A stretch of 53,162 bases of DNA from an uncultured Pelagibacteraceae bacterium (lineage in GTDB: Bacteria > Pseudomonadota > Alphaproteobacteria > Pelagibacterales > Pelagibacteraceae), in the NCBI GenBank assembly GCA_902604355.1, contig CACKYN010000006.1, forward strand, positions 1 to 53,162, written 5' to 3'. Below are positions 45,117-53,162 of the stretch, one piece after another; the first letter of the stretch is position 1; each line of letters starts with the position of its first letter. Both the position numbers and the translations under genes were made by a program. Under the pieces are notes generated by a model. That model was not told the DNA's origin and did not search any database. It was given only the letters and a program-made list of their open reading frames with translations.

Positions 45117-45810
45117 AAAACAGAAAATTAACAAAGATAATGTAGTCAAGTTTCCCTCAAAATTAACTGAAATTGAGAAAGAAATAGAGGGAGTAATTTT
45201 TGCTGCTGCTGAACCACTTGATGTTGATACTATTGAAAGCAAACTTTCAAAAAAATTAAATGTTTCAAAATCATTAGAAAAATTACAACAAGAATACTCT
45301 AATCGTGGAATAAATTTAGTATGCATTAAAGACAAGTGGTCTTTTAGAACGTCTCCGAAGTTAGCAAACCTTATGTCTCAAGAAAAAACTGTTGAAAAAA
45401 AATTATCCAGAGCCGCGGTCGAAACTTTAGCTATAATTGTTTATCACCAACCAGTAACAAGAGCAGAAATTGAGGAGATAAGAGGTGTAGCTTTTGGAAC
45501 AAATACACTTGATATTTTAATGGAGCTAAATTGGGTTAAACCTGGGGGAAGAAAAGATGTACCTGGTAGACCTATTCAATATGTAACTACTGATGATTTT
45601 TTAAGTCATTTTAATATCCAAAAACTATCAGATCTTCCAAATATCGATGAATTAGGTGCAGCAGGTATGATTGATAGCTCAAGTGTTGATAGCGCTATTT
45701 TTGGAACAGGTAAGTTTTATAAAGAAAAGCAGGAAGAAAAAAAAGAAGATATTTATTCTAATATTGATGAGATGCTGAATAGTACTCTTGATAGTGAAGA
45801 GAAAGACTAA
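45109..45810 (+). CDS. scpB: Segregation and condensation protein ScpB
   Basis: The 233-residue protein starts with GTG at 45109, inside scpA. Winged-helix repeats carry IEGVIFAAAEPLDVDTIESK, RAAVETLAIIVYHQPVTRAEIEEIRGV and GRKDVPGRPIQYVTTDDFL. A charged Lys/Glu tail follows (about 200-233). ScpB binds ScpA and completes the bacterial condensin. Directly downstream come tatA-tatB-tatC, as in other alphaproteobacteria. Confidence 0.94.
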   Translation: MIKKQKINKDNVVKFPSKLTEIEKEIEGVIFAAAEPLDVDTIESKLSKKLNVSKSLEKLQQEYSNRGINLVCIKDKWSFRTSPKLANLMSQEKTVEKKLSRAAVETLAIIVYHQPVTRAEIEEIRGVAFGTNTLDILMELNWVKPGGRKDVPGRPIQYVTTDDFLSHFNIQKLSDLPNIDELGAAGMIDSSSVDSAIFGTGKFYKEKQEEKKEDIYSNIDEMLNSTLDSEEKD

Positions 45811-45856
45811 CAAAAAAGTAACTTTTAAAATTATAATAAAAAGGTTATAAGTTTCT

Positions 45857-46057
45857 ATGAGTATAGGAATTTGGCAAATAGCAGTTGTTGTAATATTGGT
45901 AGTCTTATTATTTGGACGAGGTAAAATCTCTAGTTTGATGGGAGATGTTGCCAAAGGTATTAAAAGCTTTAAAAAAGGTATGGCGTCAGATGTAACTGAC
46001 GATACGGAGCCAAAAAATATATCCGACGAAAATAAAGACTCTAATAACAAAGAATAA
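45857..46057 (+). CDS. tatA: Twin-arginine translocase subunit TatA
   Basis: The 66 residues begin with the TatA transmembrane helix (about 5-21), the [24 protein letters not shown] amphipathic helix with its FGRGK hinge, then an acidic tail. TatA oligomers form the pore of the Tat pathway that exports folded proteins. The next two genes complete the complex; tatB follows after 5 bases. Confidence 0.93.
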   Translation: MSIGIWQIAVVVILVVLLFGRGKISSLMGDVAKGIKSFKKGMASDVTDDTEPKNISDENKDSNNKE

Positions 46058-46062
46058 CTCAC

Positions 46063-46281
46063 ATGCCTACTATTGGTTGGTTTGAGATATTGATAGTTGT
46101 TGCTATCGCTATAGTTATTCTTGGTCCAAAAGATTTTCCAGTTATGTTAAAAAAAGCAGGTTCATGGATTGGGACTGCAAAAAGATACGTCAGCAATATT
46201 CAAAACGAGGTTTCTAATTTAGAAATTGATGATGAAAAAACTAATGACGAAGTAAAAAAAGAGACAAAAAAAGATGAATAA
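46063..46281 (+). CDS. tatB: Twin-arginine translocase subunit TatB
   Basis: This 72-residue protein has a membrane helix (about 5-22, IGWFEILIVVAIAIVILGP), the TatB-typical GPKDFPVMLKKAGSWIG hinge and amphipathic helix, and a short charged tail. It is shorter than many TatB proteins (about 100-170), consistent with genome reduction. TatB with TatC recognises the twin-arginine signal. It overlaps tatC by 8 bases. Confidence 0.9.
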   Translation: MPTIGWFEILIVVAIAIVILGPKDFPVMLKKAGSWIGTAKRYVSNIQNEVSNLEIDDEKTNDEVKKETKKDE

Positions 46282-47044
46282 TGAAGAAAAAGATAGTGGC
46301 TTTGTTAGTCATTTAACTGAATTAAGAAAAAGACTAATACATAGTTTTATTTTTTTATTTATATTTTTTATTTTCTGTTACTTTTTTGCGGAATATATTT
46401 ACGGTTTTCTAGTGGACCCATTTGCACAAGCTGTAAAAGATGACGGTTCAGATAGAAGATTAATCTTTACAGCACTTCAAGAGACCTTTTTAACTTATTT
46501 AAAAGTATCTTTTTTTACAGCATTTTTTGTAACCTGCCCCTTTATATTAATGCAAATATGGAAGTTTATTGCACCAGGCTTATATAAGCATGAAAAAATT
46601 GCAATTTTACCTTACTTAATAATTACCCCTATACTTTTTTTTCTAGGAGGTATGTTGGTTTACTATTTGATTATGCCGCTAGCAATTAAGTTCTTTTTAT
46701 CTTTTGAGAGCACTGGTTTATCAACAAGTTTGCCAATTCAATTGGAAGCAAAAGTAAATGAATACTTGTCTTTAGTTATGAAATTAATTTTTGCTTTTGG
46801 AATTAGTTTTCAATTACCTGTTGTGTTAAGTCTTTTGGCAAGAATAGGTGTTGTAGATAGCCAGTTTTTAAAAGATAGAAGAAAGTATGTTGTGGTAATA
46901 ATTTTTGCTGCTGCCGCCTTGTTAACACCTCCAGATCCAATTACACAAATAGGATTAGCAATACCATTGTTAATTTTATATGAATTATCAATATTTTCAG
47001 TAAAATTTATAGAAAACAAAAATTTAGAAAAAACTGATGCATAA
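46274..47044 (+). CDS. tatC: Twin-arginine translocase subunit TatC
   Basis: The 256 residues include six membrane spans. Conserved features are SHLTELRKRL near residue 13, the glutamate in FTALQETFLTYLKVS and the FLGGMLVYYLIMPLAIKFF span, plus KYVVVIIFAAAALLTPPDPI. TatC is the receptor for twin-arginine signal peptides. The ATG at 46274 overlaps tatB, and the serS start at 47037 overlaps its last codons by 8 bases. Confidence 0.95.
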   Translation: MNNEEKDSGFVSHLTELRKRLIHSFIFLFIFFIFCYFFAEYIYGFLVDPFAQAVKDDGSDRRLIFTALQETFLTYLKVSFFTAFFVTCPFILMQIWKFIAPGLYKHEKIAILPYLIITPILFFLGGMLVYYLIMPLAIKFFLSFESTGLSTSLPIQLEAKVNEYLSLVMKLIFAFGISFQLPVVLSLLARIGVVDSQFLKDRRKYVVVIIFAAAALLTPPDPITQIGLAIPLLILYELSIFSVKFIENKNLEKTDA

Positions 47045-48296
47045 TTTAAAGGAAATTAGAAAAGATTTCCCTAGTTTTGAAAAAGCCTTAAAAAAAAGAT
47101 CTATTAAAATTGATTTTAAAAAGTTGCAAGATTTGGATGAGAAAAATAGAAATTTAATTCAAAAAAAAGAAGCTATTGAAAAAGAAAAAAAAAATATTTC
47201 AAAATCTAAAGACGAAACTTTATTTGAAAAATCTAAAGAGCTTACATTAGAATTAGATAAAATAACGGATTTACAAAAAAAAATAAAAACAGAGTTAGAT
47301 AGTTTATTATCTAATATACCCAATATTCCTCACGTTGATGTCCCTAGTGGTAAAGATGAAAATGATAACTTAGAGGTATTAAAATCAGGAAATATACCAG
47401 AATTTGGTTTTAAACCTAAATCTCACTATGAGCTCGGTGAAAATCTTGGAATGTTAGATTTTGACTTAGCGACTAAAACGACTGGATCTAGATTTGTTTT
47501 TGTAAAAAACCATTTAGCTTTACTAGAACGAGCCTTATCTAACTTTATGCTGGATACTCATATAAATAAAAATGGTTATCAAGAAATATCACCACCTTTA
47601 ATTGTATCAGATAATACAATGTATGGAACTGGACAGTTACCTAAGTTTGAAAATGATCAGTTTGAAATTAAATTTGACGAAGGATCAGATAGAAAGTTTT
47701 TAATTCCCACAGCTGAAGTAATTTTAACTAACATTGTGAAAGACAAAATAGTTGATCAAAATCATTTGCCGATGAGATTTGTAGCATCAACACCTTGCTT
47801 TAGAAAAGAAGCAGGTAGTTATGGTAAAGATACAAAAGGTATGATCAGACAGCATCAGTTCTATAAAGTTGAACTTGTAAGCATTGTTGAAAAAGAAAAT
47901 TGTTTAGAAGAGTTAGAAAGAATGACAAATTGTGCAACCGATATTCTTGATAAATTAGAACTACCTTACAGGAAAGTTATTTTATGTTCTGGAGATATGG
48001 GTTTCAGTGCTGAAAAAACTTATGATATTGAAGTTTGGCTACCATCTGAAAATAAGTATCGTGAAATTTCATCATGTTCATCCTGCTCAACATTCCAGGC
48101 TCAAAGAATGAAAACAAGATATAAAAATAAAAATAAAGAAACTGTCTTTGTTGGAACTTTAAATGGAAGTGGGCTTGCTATTGGTAGGACTTTAATAGCT
48201 GTTTTAGAAAATTATCAGCAAAAAGACGGATCGATTGTTGTTCCTAAAGTTCTTAGAGAATATATGAATAATTTAGAATTAATTTCAAAGAAATAA
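47037..48296 (+). CDS. serS: Seryl-tRNA synthetase
   Basis: The 419-residue class II synthetase has the long antiparallel coiled-coil arm (about 25-105). The catalytic core shows motif 2 (STPCFRKEAGSYGKDTKGMIRQHQF near 250) and motif 3 (LNGSGLAIGRTLIAVLENYQ near 375). It charges tRNA-Ser and serves the selenocysteine route where present. The tatC-serS linkage is conserved in alphaproteobacteria. The 55-base gap to yajC holds a possible promoter. Confidence 0.97.
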   Translation: MHNLKEIRKDFPSFEKALKKRSIKIDFKKLQDLDEKNRNLIQKKEAIEKEKKNISKSKDETLFEKSKELTLELDKITDLQKKIKTELDSLLSNIPNIPHVDVPSGKDENDNLEVLKSGNIPEFGFKPKSHYELGENLGMLDFDLATKTTGSRFVFVKNHLALLERALSNFMLDTHINKNGYQEISPPLIVSDNTMYGTGQLPKFENDQFEIKFDEGSDRKFLIPTAEVILTNIVKDKIVDQNHLPMRFVASTPCFRKEAGSYGKDTKGMIRQHQFYKVELVSIVEKENCLEELERMTNCATDILDKLELPYRKVILCSGDMGFSAEKTYDIEVWLPSENKYREISSCSSCSTFQAQRMKTRYKNKNKETVFVGTLNGSGLAIGRTLIAVLENYQQKDGSIVVPKVLREYMNNLELISKK

Positions 48297-48298
48297 AG

Positions 48299-48325
48299 TT
48301 GTTTTAGAGATATAGATAGTATAAA
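48299..48325 (+). promoter_or_regulatory. Possible promoter for yajC-secDF
   Basis: TTGTTT (48299-48304) and TATAAA (48320-48325) resemble -35 and -10 hexamers but with a 15-base spacer, shorter than ideal. The yajC ATG lies 27 bases further, after AAGGAG (48342-48347). Sequence similarity alone supports this. Confidence 0.3.
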
Positions 48326-48351
48326 TATGCACCATACTTAAAAGGAGAATT

Positions 48352-48639
48352 ATGGAAGGTTCAGGAATAGGACAATTTATACCGTTAATTTTAATATTTG
48401 TTATTTTTTATTTTTTCTTAATAAGACCTCAACAAAAAAAAGTAAAAGAACATAAAGCTATGGTTGAAAACCTTAAAAGAGGTGACAAAGTCATTACCTC
48501 AGGTGGTATTACCGGTACGGTTGAGAGACTTATAGATAATGACAAAGTTGAAGTTGAAATAGCCGAAAATATAAAAGTTGAAGTTGTAAAAGCTACTGGT
48601 ATTCAAAGTCTTCAAACTACCCAAGAAGTTAAAAAATAA
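48352..48639 (+). CDS. yajC: Preprotein translocase accessory subunit YajC
   Basis: The 95-residue protein has a single membrane span (about 7-25, ending FFLIRPQQKK) followed by the conserved KEHKAMVENLKRGDKVITSGGITG. YajC associates with SecDF at the Sec translocon. It has a strong AAGGAG ribosome-binding site and is followed by secD after 14 bases; yajC-secD-secF is the canonical order. Confidence 0.95.
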   Translation: MEGSGIGQFIPLILIFVIFYFFLIRPQQKKVKEHKAMVENLKRGDKVITSGGITGTVERLIDNDKVEVEIAENIKVEVVKATGIQSLQTTQEVKK

Positions 48640-48653
48640 ATAATTTTAGATAA

Positions 48654-50207
48654 GTGCTTTATTTTTCTAAGTTACGAATAGTTTTTATAACTATTTTTTC
48701 TTTATTATTTGTTCTAATTGCTTCATCAAATTTATTTAAGTTTGATGATGGTTTTTTTGATAAAAAAATTAATCTAGGTTTAGACCTTCAGGGTGGGTCT
48801 TACTTATTACTTGAAATTGATAATGAGCCTGTAATCGAACAAAAATTACAGAATCTTAGCACAACTTTTAGAAATTTTTTTAAAAGTAAAGATATTAGAT
48901 TAAATAATATAAAAATAGATAATCAAAATATTTTTTTTAATGTAACAGAAGAAAATAAGCAAAAAGTTATAGATATTTTCCAAGATGAAAATAGTCAAAT
49001 TAATCCTTATTATCCTAGATTTAAATCACACCAATTAGAAATTGAAGATCTTGGTCTAAATTTAAAAATTAATTTTTCACGTCAAGGTCTAATTAATCTT
49101 AAAACTTCCTCTCAGGATCAAGCTATTGAAATTGTGAGAAGAAGGGTTGATGAAGTAGGAACTAATGAGCCAAATATTTTAAAGAGAGGTAATAACAGGA
49201 TTTTAGTAGAACTTCCTGGTTTAGATGATCCGATGAGAATTAAATCTCTTTTAGGTAAAACCGCCAACCTGACATTTAGGTTTGTAACTCAGAATGCTGA
49301 TGAAAGATTTGGAGTAGAGAAATTAGAGTATGAAGATGGTACACCCGCAGTAAATGTGAGTAAAAGAATTATTATTAGTGGAGAAAACCTTTTAGATGCT
49401 CAGCCAAAGATGGATACGCAGAATAATCAAACAATTGTTTCTTTCACATTAGATAGAGTAGGCGCAAAAAGATTTGGAAAGGCAACTTCAGCAGGTATAG
49501 GTAAACAATTAGCTATAGTGTTAGATGGAAAAATAATAAGTGCTCCTGTAGTAAGGGATACTATTGCTAGTGGGGCAGGGCAAATAAGTGGTGGTTTTAC
49601 CTTTCAATCAGCAACTGATCTAGCTTTATTATTAAGATCCGGTGCGTTACCGGCTCCATTAGAAATTATAGAAGAGAGAACTGTTGGCCCTGATCTTGGA
49701 CAAGACTCTATTAATGCAGGAATGATAGCATTGGCGATTGGTTTTTTATTAGTGATAATTTTTATGTTTGTTAAGTATAGATTTTTTGGTTTGATAACAA
49801 ACGTTACATTGATAATTAATTTATTTATTCTTCTAGGTATTCTTACTTTATTTGAAGCAACTTTAACGTTGCCAGGAATAGCAGGAATAATTTTGACTGT
49901 TGGTATGGCTGTTGATGCAAATGTATTGATTTTTGAGAGAATCAAAGAGGAACTTAAAGATGAAACAAATAATATTTTAGCATTTGATGGTGGTTATACC
50001 AAGTCTAGAACCGCTATTATTGATGCAAATATTACAACTTTATTAGCTGCTGTAATTCTGTTTTTTATGGGATCAGGACCAGTTAAAGGTTTTGCTGTAA
50101 CTCTGGGCGTTGGTATATTTACAACATTATTTTCAGTTTATTTTATTGCCAGACTATTCACCAGTTTTTATGTGGCAAAAAATAAAAACAAAGGGAAGTT
50201 AATCTAA
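48654..50207 (+). CDS. secD: Protein translocase subunit SecD
   Basis: The 517 residues start at GTG 48654 (LYFSKLR...). An N-terminal span leads to the NLGLDLQGGSYLLLEID motif (about 39-55) and a large periplasmic domain with AIEIVRRRVDEVGTNEPNI. Five C-terminal spans contain GMAVDANVLIFERIKEEL near 420. SecD with SecF uses the proton gradient to pull substrates through SecYEG. No shorter ATG start fits the N-terminal span. Confidence 0.96.
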   Translation: MLYFSKLRIVFITIFSLLFVLIASSNLFKFDDGFFDKKINLGLDLQGGSYLLLEIDNEPVIEQKLQNLSTTFRNFFKSKDIRLNNIKIDNQNIFFNVTEENKQKVIDIFQDENSQINPYYPRFKSHQLEIEDLGLNLKINFSRQGLINLKTSSQDQAIEIVRRRVDEVGTNEPNILKRGNNRILVELPGLDDPMRIKSLLGKTANLTFRFVTQNADERFGVEKLEYEDGTPAVNVSKRIIISGENLLDAQPKMDTQNNQTIVSFTLDRVGAKRFGKATSAGIGKQLAIVLDGKIISAPVVRDTIASGAGQISGGFTFQSATDLALLLRSGALPAPLEIIEERTVGPDLGQDSINAGMIALAIGFLLVIIFMFVKYRFFGLITNVTLIINLFILLGILTLFEATLTLPGIAGIILTVGMAVDANVLIFERIKEELKDETNNILAFDGGYTKSRTAIIDANITTLLAAVILFFMGSGPVKGFAVTLGVGIFTTLFSVYFIARLFTSFYVAKNKNKGKLI

Positions 50208-51097
50208 TGGTTGCATTTAACAAATACTATAATCATTTTAATTTCTTATCTAGTGCATTAATTATAATCTCATTACTTTTGCTAATATTTAAGGGCCTTA
50301 ATTTTGGTATAGATTTTAAAGGTGGAACGTTAATTGAGTTAAGATCTAACGATGAAAAAATAAACGTGAGTTCACTTCGTGATAAATTTAGACAAATGAA
50401 TTTGGGCGATATTTCAGTTAAAAAATTTGGTTCTGATAATGATTTTTTAATTAAATTTGAAAATAAAGATAATAAAAAAAATATAATTGAAGAGATTAAG
50501 ATAAACCTTGATAAGTCATTTGGTAATAACTACGACTTTAGAAGAGTAGAAAATGTAGGTCCCAAAGTAAGTGCTGAACTATTAAAATCTGGTGTAATAG
50601 CAATTTCTTTATCACTAGCAATAATGCTTATTTATATTTGGGTTAGGTTTGAATGGCAGTTTAGTCTAGGAGCTATTTTGGCCTTATTTCATGACGTTAT
50701 CGTTACACTCGGTGTATTTTCACTATTCAGTTTAGAAATTAACTTATCAATTGTTGCTGCGGTGTTAACTATTGTAGGTTATTCAATGAATGACACTGTT
50801 GTAATTTTTGATCGAGTAAGAGAAAATTTAAGAAAATATTCAGATATAAAGATCTTTGAATTAACGAATATTTCAATTAATGAAACTTTATCTAGAACAA
50901 TAATTACTTCTGCAACAACTTTACTTGCTTTACTTGCCATATATTTTTTTGGTGGCGAAATCTTAAAAGGATTTTCATTAGCTATGATTTTGGGAGTTGT
51001 TTTTGGAACTTATTCTTCAATCTATATAGCCAATACAGTATTGGTTAGATTAAGGGTTTCTCAAAAAACTGTCTTAAGAGAAGACGATAGTAAATAA
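50207..51097 (+). CDS. secF: Protein translocase subunit SecF
   Basis: The 296-residue protein has an N-terminal span followed by FGIDFKGGTLIELR near residue 32, and the SecF transmembrane core with VGYSMNDTVVIFDRVRENLRKY near 190. It forms the SecDF complex with the preceding gene (1-base overlap). It ends 1 base before the end of the convergent membrane gene. Confidence 0.96.
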   Translation: MVAFNKYYNHFNFLSSALIIISLLLLIFKGLNFGIDFKGGTLIELRSNDEKINVSSLRDKFRQMNLGDISVKKFGSDNDFLIKFENKDNKKNIIEEIKINLDKSFGNNYDFRRVENVGPKVSAELLKSGVIAISLSLAIMLIYIWVRFEWQFSLGAILALFHDVIVTLGVFSLFSLEINLSIVAAVLTIVGYSMNDTVVIFDRVRENLRKYSDIKIFELTNISINETLSRTIITSATTLLALLAIYFFGGEILKGFSLAMILGVVFGTYSSIYIANTVLVRLRVSQKTVLREDDSK

Positions 51098-51098
51098 A

Positions 51099-51701
51099 TT
51101 AATAAATATTCTGAGCAGCTACCATTGTTAGTAACATTGGTAGGGAAAGAAGAGTATTTGTTCTAGAGAACAGCATTGCTGTTTTTGCAGATTTTGCTTT
51201 TGTTTCTGGATCAGTTTCAACAATACCTAGTGCTCTTTTTTGATTTGGCCATATTACAAACCAAACGTTAAATGCCATTATAAGACCTAACCACATTCCT
51301 ATTCCTATAGCAGTATGTTTTGGAATTCCTGAACCAATACTAAAAGTCATTGCATCATGCAGATAACCATTTAACCAAGCTAAAATTAAACCTGATAAAA
51401 CAGTAAAAGCTGCAGCCCATCTAAAATAAAATAAAGCTGCAGGTGCAATTACTTTTCCAATTGCTGGCTTTTGTTCATCTGGAATTTTAGCCATGTTTGG
51501 GATTTGAACAAAATTAAAATACCAAAGTAATCCAATCCACATTATTGCTACAACTACATGTATAAATCTAAATAACCAACTCCAAAACAGTGTATCAAAA
51601 GCAATGCCTTCATTTTGAAAAAACATTCCTACAAACAAAATTAAAGCTATTGCAAGAGAAGCATGAATTGTTTTAGGTAATGAAGATAATAAATTACTCA
51701 T
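51099..51701 (-). CDS. Urate hydroxylase PuuD-like membrane protein, short form
   Basis: I prefer the ATG at 51701 (MSNLLSSLPKTIHASLAIAL, 200 residues) over the GTG at 51719. The protein has about six membrane helices, with histidines in FRFIHVVVAIMWIGLLWYFN and PKHTAIGIGMWLGLIMAFNVW, matching the urate-oxidase N-terminal membrane domain (PuuD). Full-length PuuD (about 400 residues) has a C-terminal cytochrome c domain, which is absent here. Urate oxidation is therefore uncertain; a heme-binding membrane role is equally possible. Confidence 0.7.
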   Translation of the reverse strand: MSNLLSSLPKTIHASLAIALILFVGMFFQNEGIAFDTLFWSWLFRFIHVVVAIMWIGLLWYFNFVQIPNMAKIPDEQKPAIGKVIAPAALFYFRWAAAFTVLSGLILAWLNGYLHDAMTFSIGSGIPKHTAIGIGMWLGLIMAFNVWFVIWPNQKRALGIVETDPETKAKSAKTAMLFSRTNTLLSLPMLLTMVAAQNIY

Positions 51702-51749
51702 GATTCTTAATTTATACACTAAATTTTGGTAATTTTTAAGTTTTTATAT

Positions 51750-53162
51750 TTAATTTAGTAAAGGCTTTAAAAATTGACCAGTGTAACTCTCTTTAATTTT
51801 CGACACTTCCTCAGGTTTACCCTCTGCGATAATTTTACCACCCTTTACACCACCCTCAGGACCCATATCAACAATATAATCTGCAGTTTTTATAACATCC
51901 AAATTATGTTCAATTACAACAACCGTGTTACCAAGTTTTACAAATGTATGAAGAATTTCTAAAAGTTTTTTAATATCGTGTTGATGCAAACCAGTTGTTG
52001 GCTCATCCAAAATATACATTGTACGCCCTGTGGATCTTTTTGATAACTCTTTAGCCAATTTAATTCTTTGAGCTTCACCGCCTGAAAGAGTTGTTGCTTG
52101 CTGCCCAATTTTTATATAGCCCAATCCAACTTTTTTTAATGTTAATAATTTTGTTTTAATATTGGATATATTTTCAAAATACTCACAGCCCTCGTCAACG
52201 GACATATCTAAAACATCTGCAATACTTTTACCTTTAAATTTAATCTCTAAAGTTTCTCTATTGTACCTAGTTCCTTTGCATTCATCACATTGAATATACA
52301 CATCTGGTAAAAAGTGCATTTCGTAAGTAATAACACCATCACCCTCGCAAGCTTCGCACCTACCACCTTTAACATTAAATGAAAAACGTCCTGGTTTATA
52401 ACCTCTTGTTTTAGACTCTGGCAAACTTGTAAACCAATCTCTTATTGGGCCAAAAGCACCTGTATAGGTTGCTGGATTTGATCTTGGTGTTCTTCCTATC
52501 GGTGATTGATCTATATCAATAATTTTATCAATTAATTCGACACCCTTGTAACCTTTAAAAGCTTTTGGAGCTTTTTTAGCTTTATTATTGAGCGTTAAAT
52601 TTAAAGCATGGTATAGTGTTTGTAATATTAGTGTAGATTTTCCACTTCCTGATACTCCAGTAACGCAAGTAAAAGTTCCTGTTGGAATTTTAAGATTAAC
52701 ATTGTTTAAATTATTTCCTGTTGCACCATTGATTTCAACAAATCTTCCATTTTTAGCTAAACGTCTTGTATTTGGAATTTCAATTTTCTTTTTATTTGCA
52801 AGATATTGTCCAGTGATACTATTCTTATCTTTTTTGATCTCATCATATGAACCCTGAGATGATATTTGTCCACCATTAGTTCCTGCCTCTGGTCCTAAGT
52901 CTATAATATGATCTGCATTTTCCATAGTTTCAGTATCATGTTCCACAACTATTACTGTGTTACCCAAATCTCTTAATCTTTTAAGTGCATTGATAAGTTT
53001 AACATTATCCTTTTGATGTAAACCAATCGATGGTTCGTCCAACACGTAAAGAACACCAGTTAAACCAGAACCTATTTGAGAAGCCAATCTTATTCGTTGA
53101 GCTTCACCACCAGATAACGTTCCAGACTCTCTAGATAAAGTTAAATAATCCAATCCTACATT
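51750..53162 (-). CDS. uvrA: Excinuclease ABC subunit A (UvrA), C-terminal half, runs off window
   Basis: Reading from the window edge (codons for NVGLDYLTL) gives 470 residues, about half of UvrA. The first ABC signature ([15 protein letters not shown]) and Walker B ([13 protein letters not shown]) are at the front. The second Walker [10 protein letters not shown], zinc module CEACEGDG and [10 protein letters not shown], second signature [15 protein letters not shown], Walker [13 protein letters not shown] and H-loop VIEHNLDVI complete the second half. UvrA finds bulky DNA damage for nucleotide excision repair. The N-terminal half is outside. Confidence 0.97.
   Translation of the reverse strand, partial: NVGLDYLTLSRESGTLSGGEAQRIRLASQIGSGLTGVLYVLDEPSIGLHQKDNVKLINALKRLRDLGNTVIVVEHDTETMENADHIIDLGPEAGTNGGQISSQGSYDEIKKDKNSITGQYLANKKKIEIPNTRRLAKNGRFVEINGATGNNLNNVNLKIPTGTFTCVTGVSGSGKSTLILQTLYHALNLTLNNKAKKAPKAFKGYKGVELIDKIIDIDQSPIGRTPRSNPATYTGAFGPIRDWFTSLPESKTRGYKPGRFSFNVKGGRCEACEGDGVITYEMHFLPDVYIQCDECKGTRYNRETLEIKFKGKSIADVLDMSVDEGCEYFENISNIKTKLLTLKKVGLGYIKIGQQATTLSGGEAQRIKLAKELSKRSTGRTMYILDEPTTGLHQHDIKKLLEILHTFVKLGNTVVVIEHNLDVIKTADYIVDMGPEGGVKGGKIIAEGKPEEVSKIKESYTGQFLKPLLN

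Overview
The window is AT-rich and very tightly packed. Genes overlap by 1-20 bases or sit a few bases apart. Gene content and order point to a streamlined marine alphaproteobacterium of the SAR11 (Pelagibacter-like) type: AapJQMP amino-acid transporter, PhoR-PstSCAB-PhoUB, NtrY/NtrX without NtrB/NtrC beside it, Zur/ZnuABC, and the alphaproteobacterial blocks tpiA-secG-pyrG-kdsA-eno-ftsB-lipA and dgt-argS-nagZ-scpAB-tatABC-serS. This assignment rests on protein recognition and synteny; no search was run.

Layout. 1-897: start of ppiD on the minus strand, cut by the window edge. 954-7393: divergent plus-strand run tpiA, secG, pyrG, kdsA, eno, ftsB, lipA, ratA. 7390-9442: minus-strand pncC, pgpA, ispDF. 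9468-15409: ntrY, ntrX, trkA, trkH. 15441-15517: tRNA-Arg(UCU). 15647-19917: aapJ-aapQ-aapM-aapP, with an intrinsic terminator after aapJ. 20104-20475: a small XRE regulator, followed by minus-strand tRNA-Asn and tRNA-Cys. 20875-26410: valS, ilvD, cpsB. 26414-33622: phoR, pstS, pstC, pstA, pstB, phoU, phoB, with Pho-box-like repeats before pstS and pstC. 33619-34948: two small membrane protein genes and a 2-hydroxychromene-2-carboxylate isomerase-like gene on the minus strand. 35055-38181: zinc regulon, znuA divergent from znuC-znuB-zur, with two Zur operators between them. 38181-39179: a DpkA-like Ldh2-family reductase coupled to zur. 39171-40264: xthA and erpA (minus). 40315-50-kb region: dgt, argS, a SPOR-position stub, nagZ, scpA, scpB, tatA, tatB, tatC, serS, yajC, secD, secF. 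51099-53162: a urate-hydroxylase-like membrane protein and the C-terminal half of uvrA, both minus.

Most of the window is core metabolism, protein export (secG, yajC-secD-secF, tatABC), cell division and nutrient uptake (amino acids, phosphate, zinc, potassium). I found no CRISPR array, insertion sequence, prophage or clearly new multi-gene system. The most useful observations are local. NtrX has lost both the sigma-54 contact loop and the Walker B glutamate. A 775-bp segment carrying an isomerase gene is bounded by direct copies of the znuA 3' end. Two adjacent Zur operators and two Pho-box arrays are visible. A perfect hairpin covers the start of the XRE regulator. Genes usually found in these syntenic blocks are missing: the pyruvate dehydrogenase genes between ftsB and lipA, dusB-ntrBC before ntrY, and the SPOR domain after argS.
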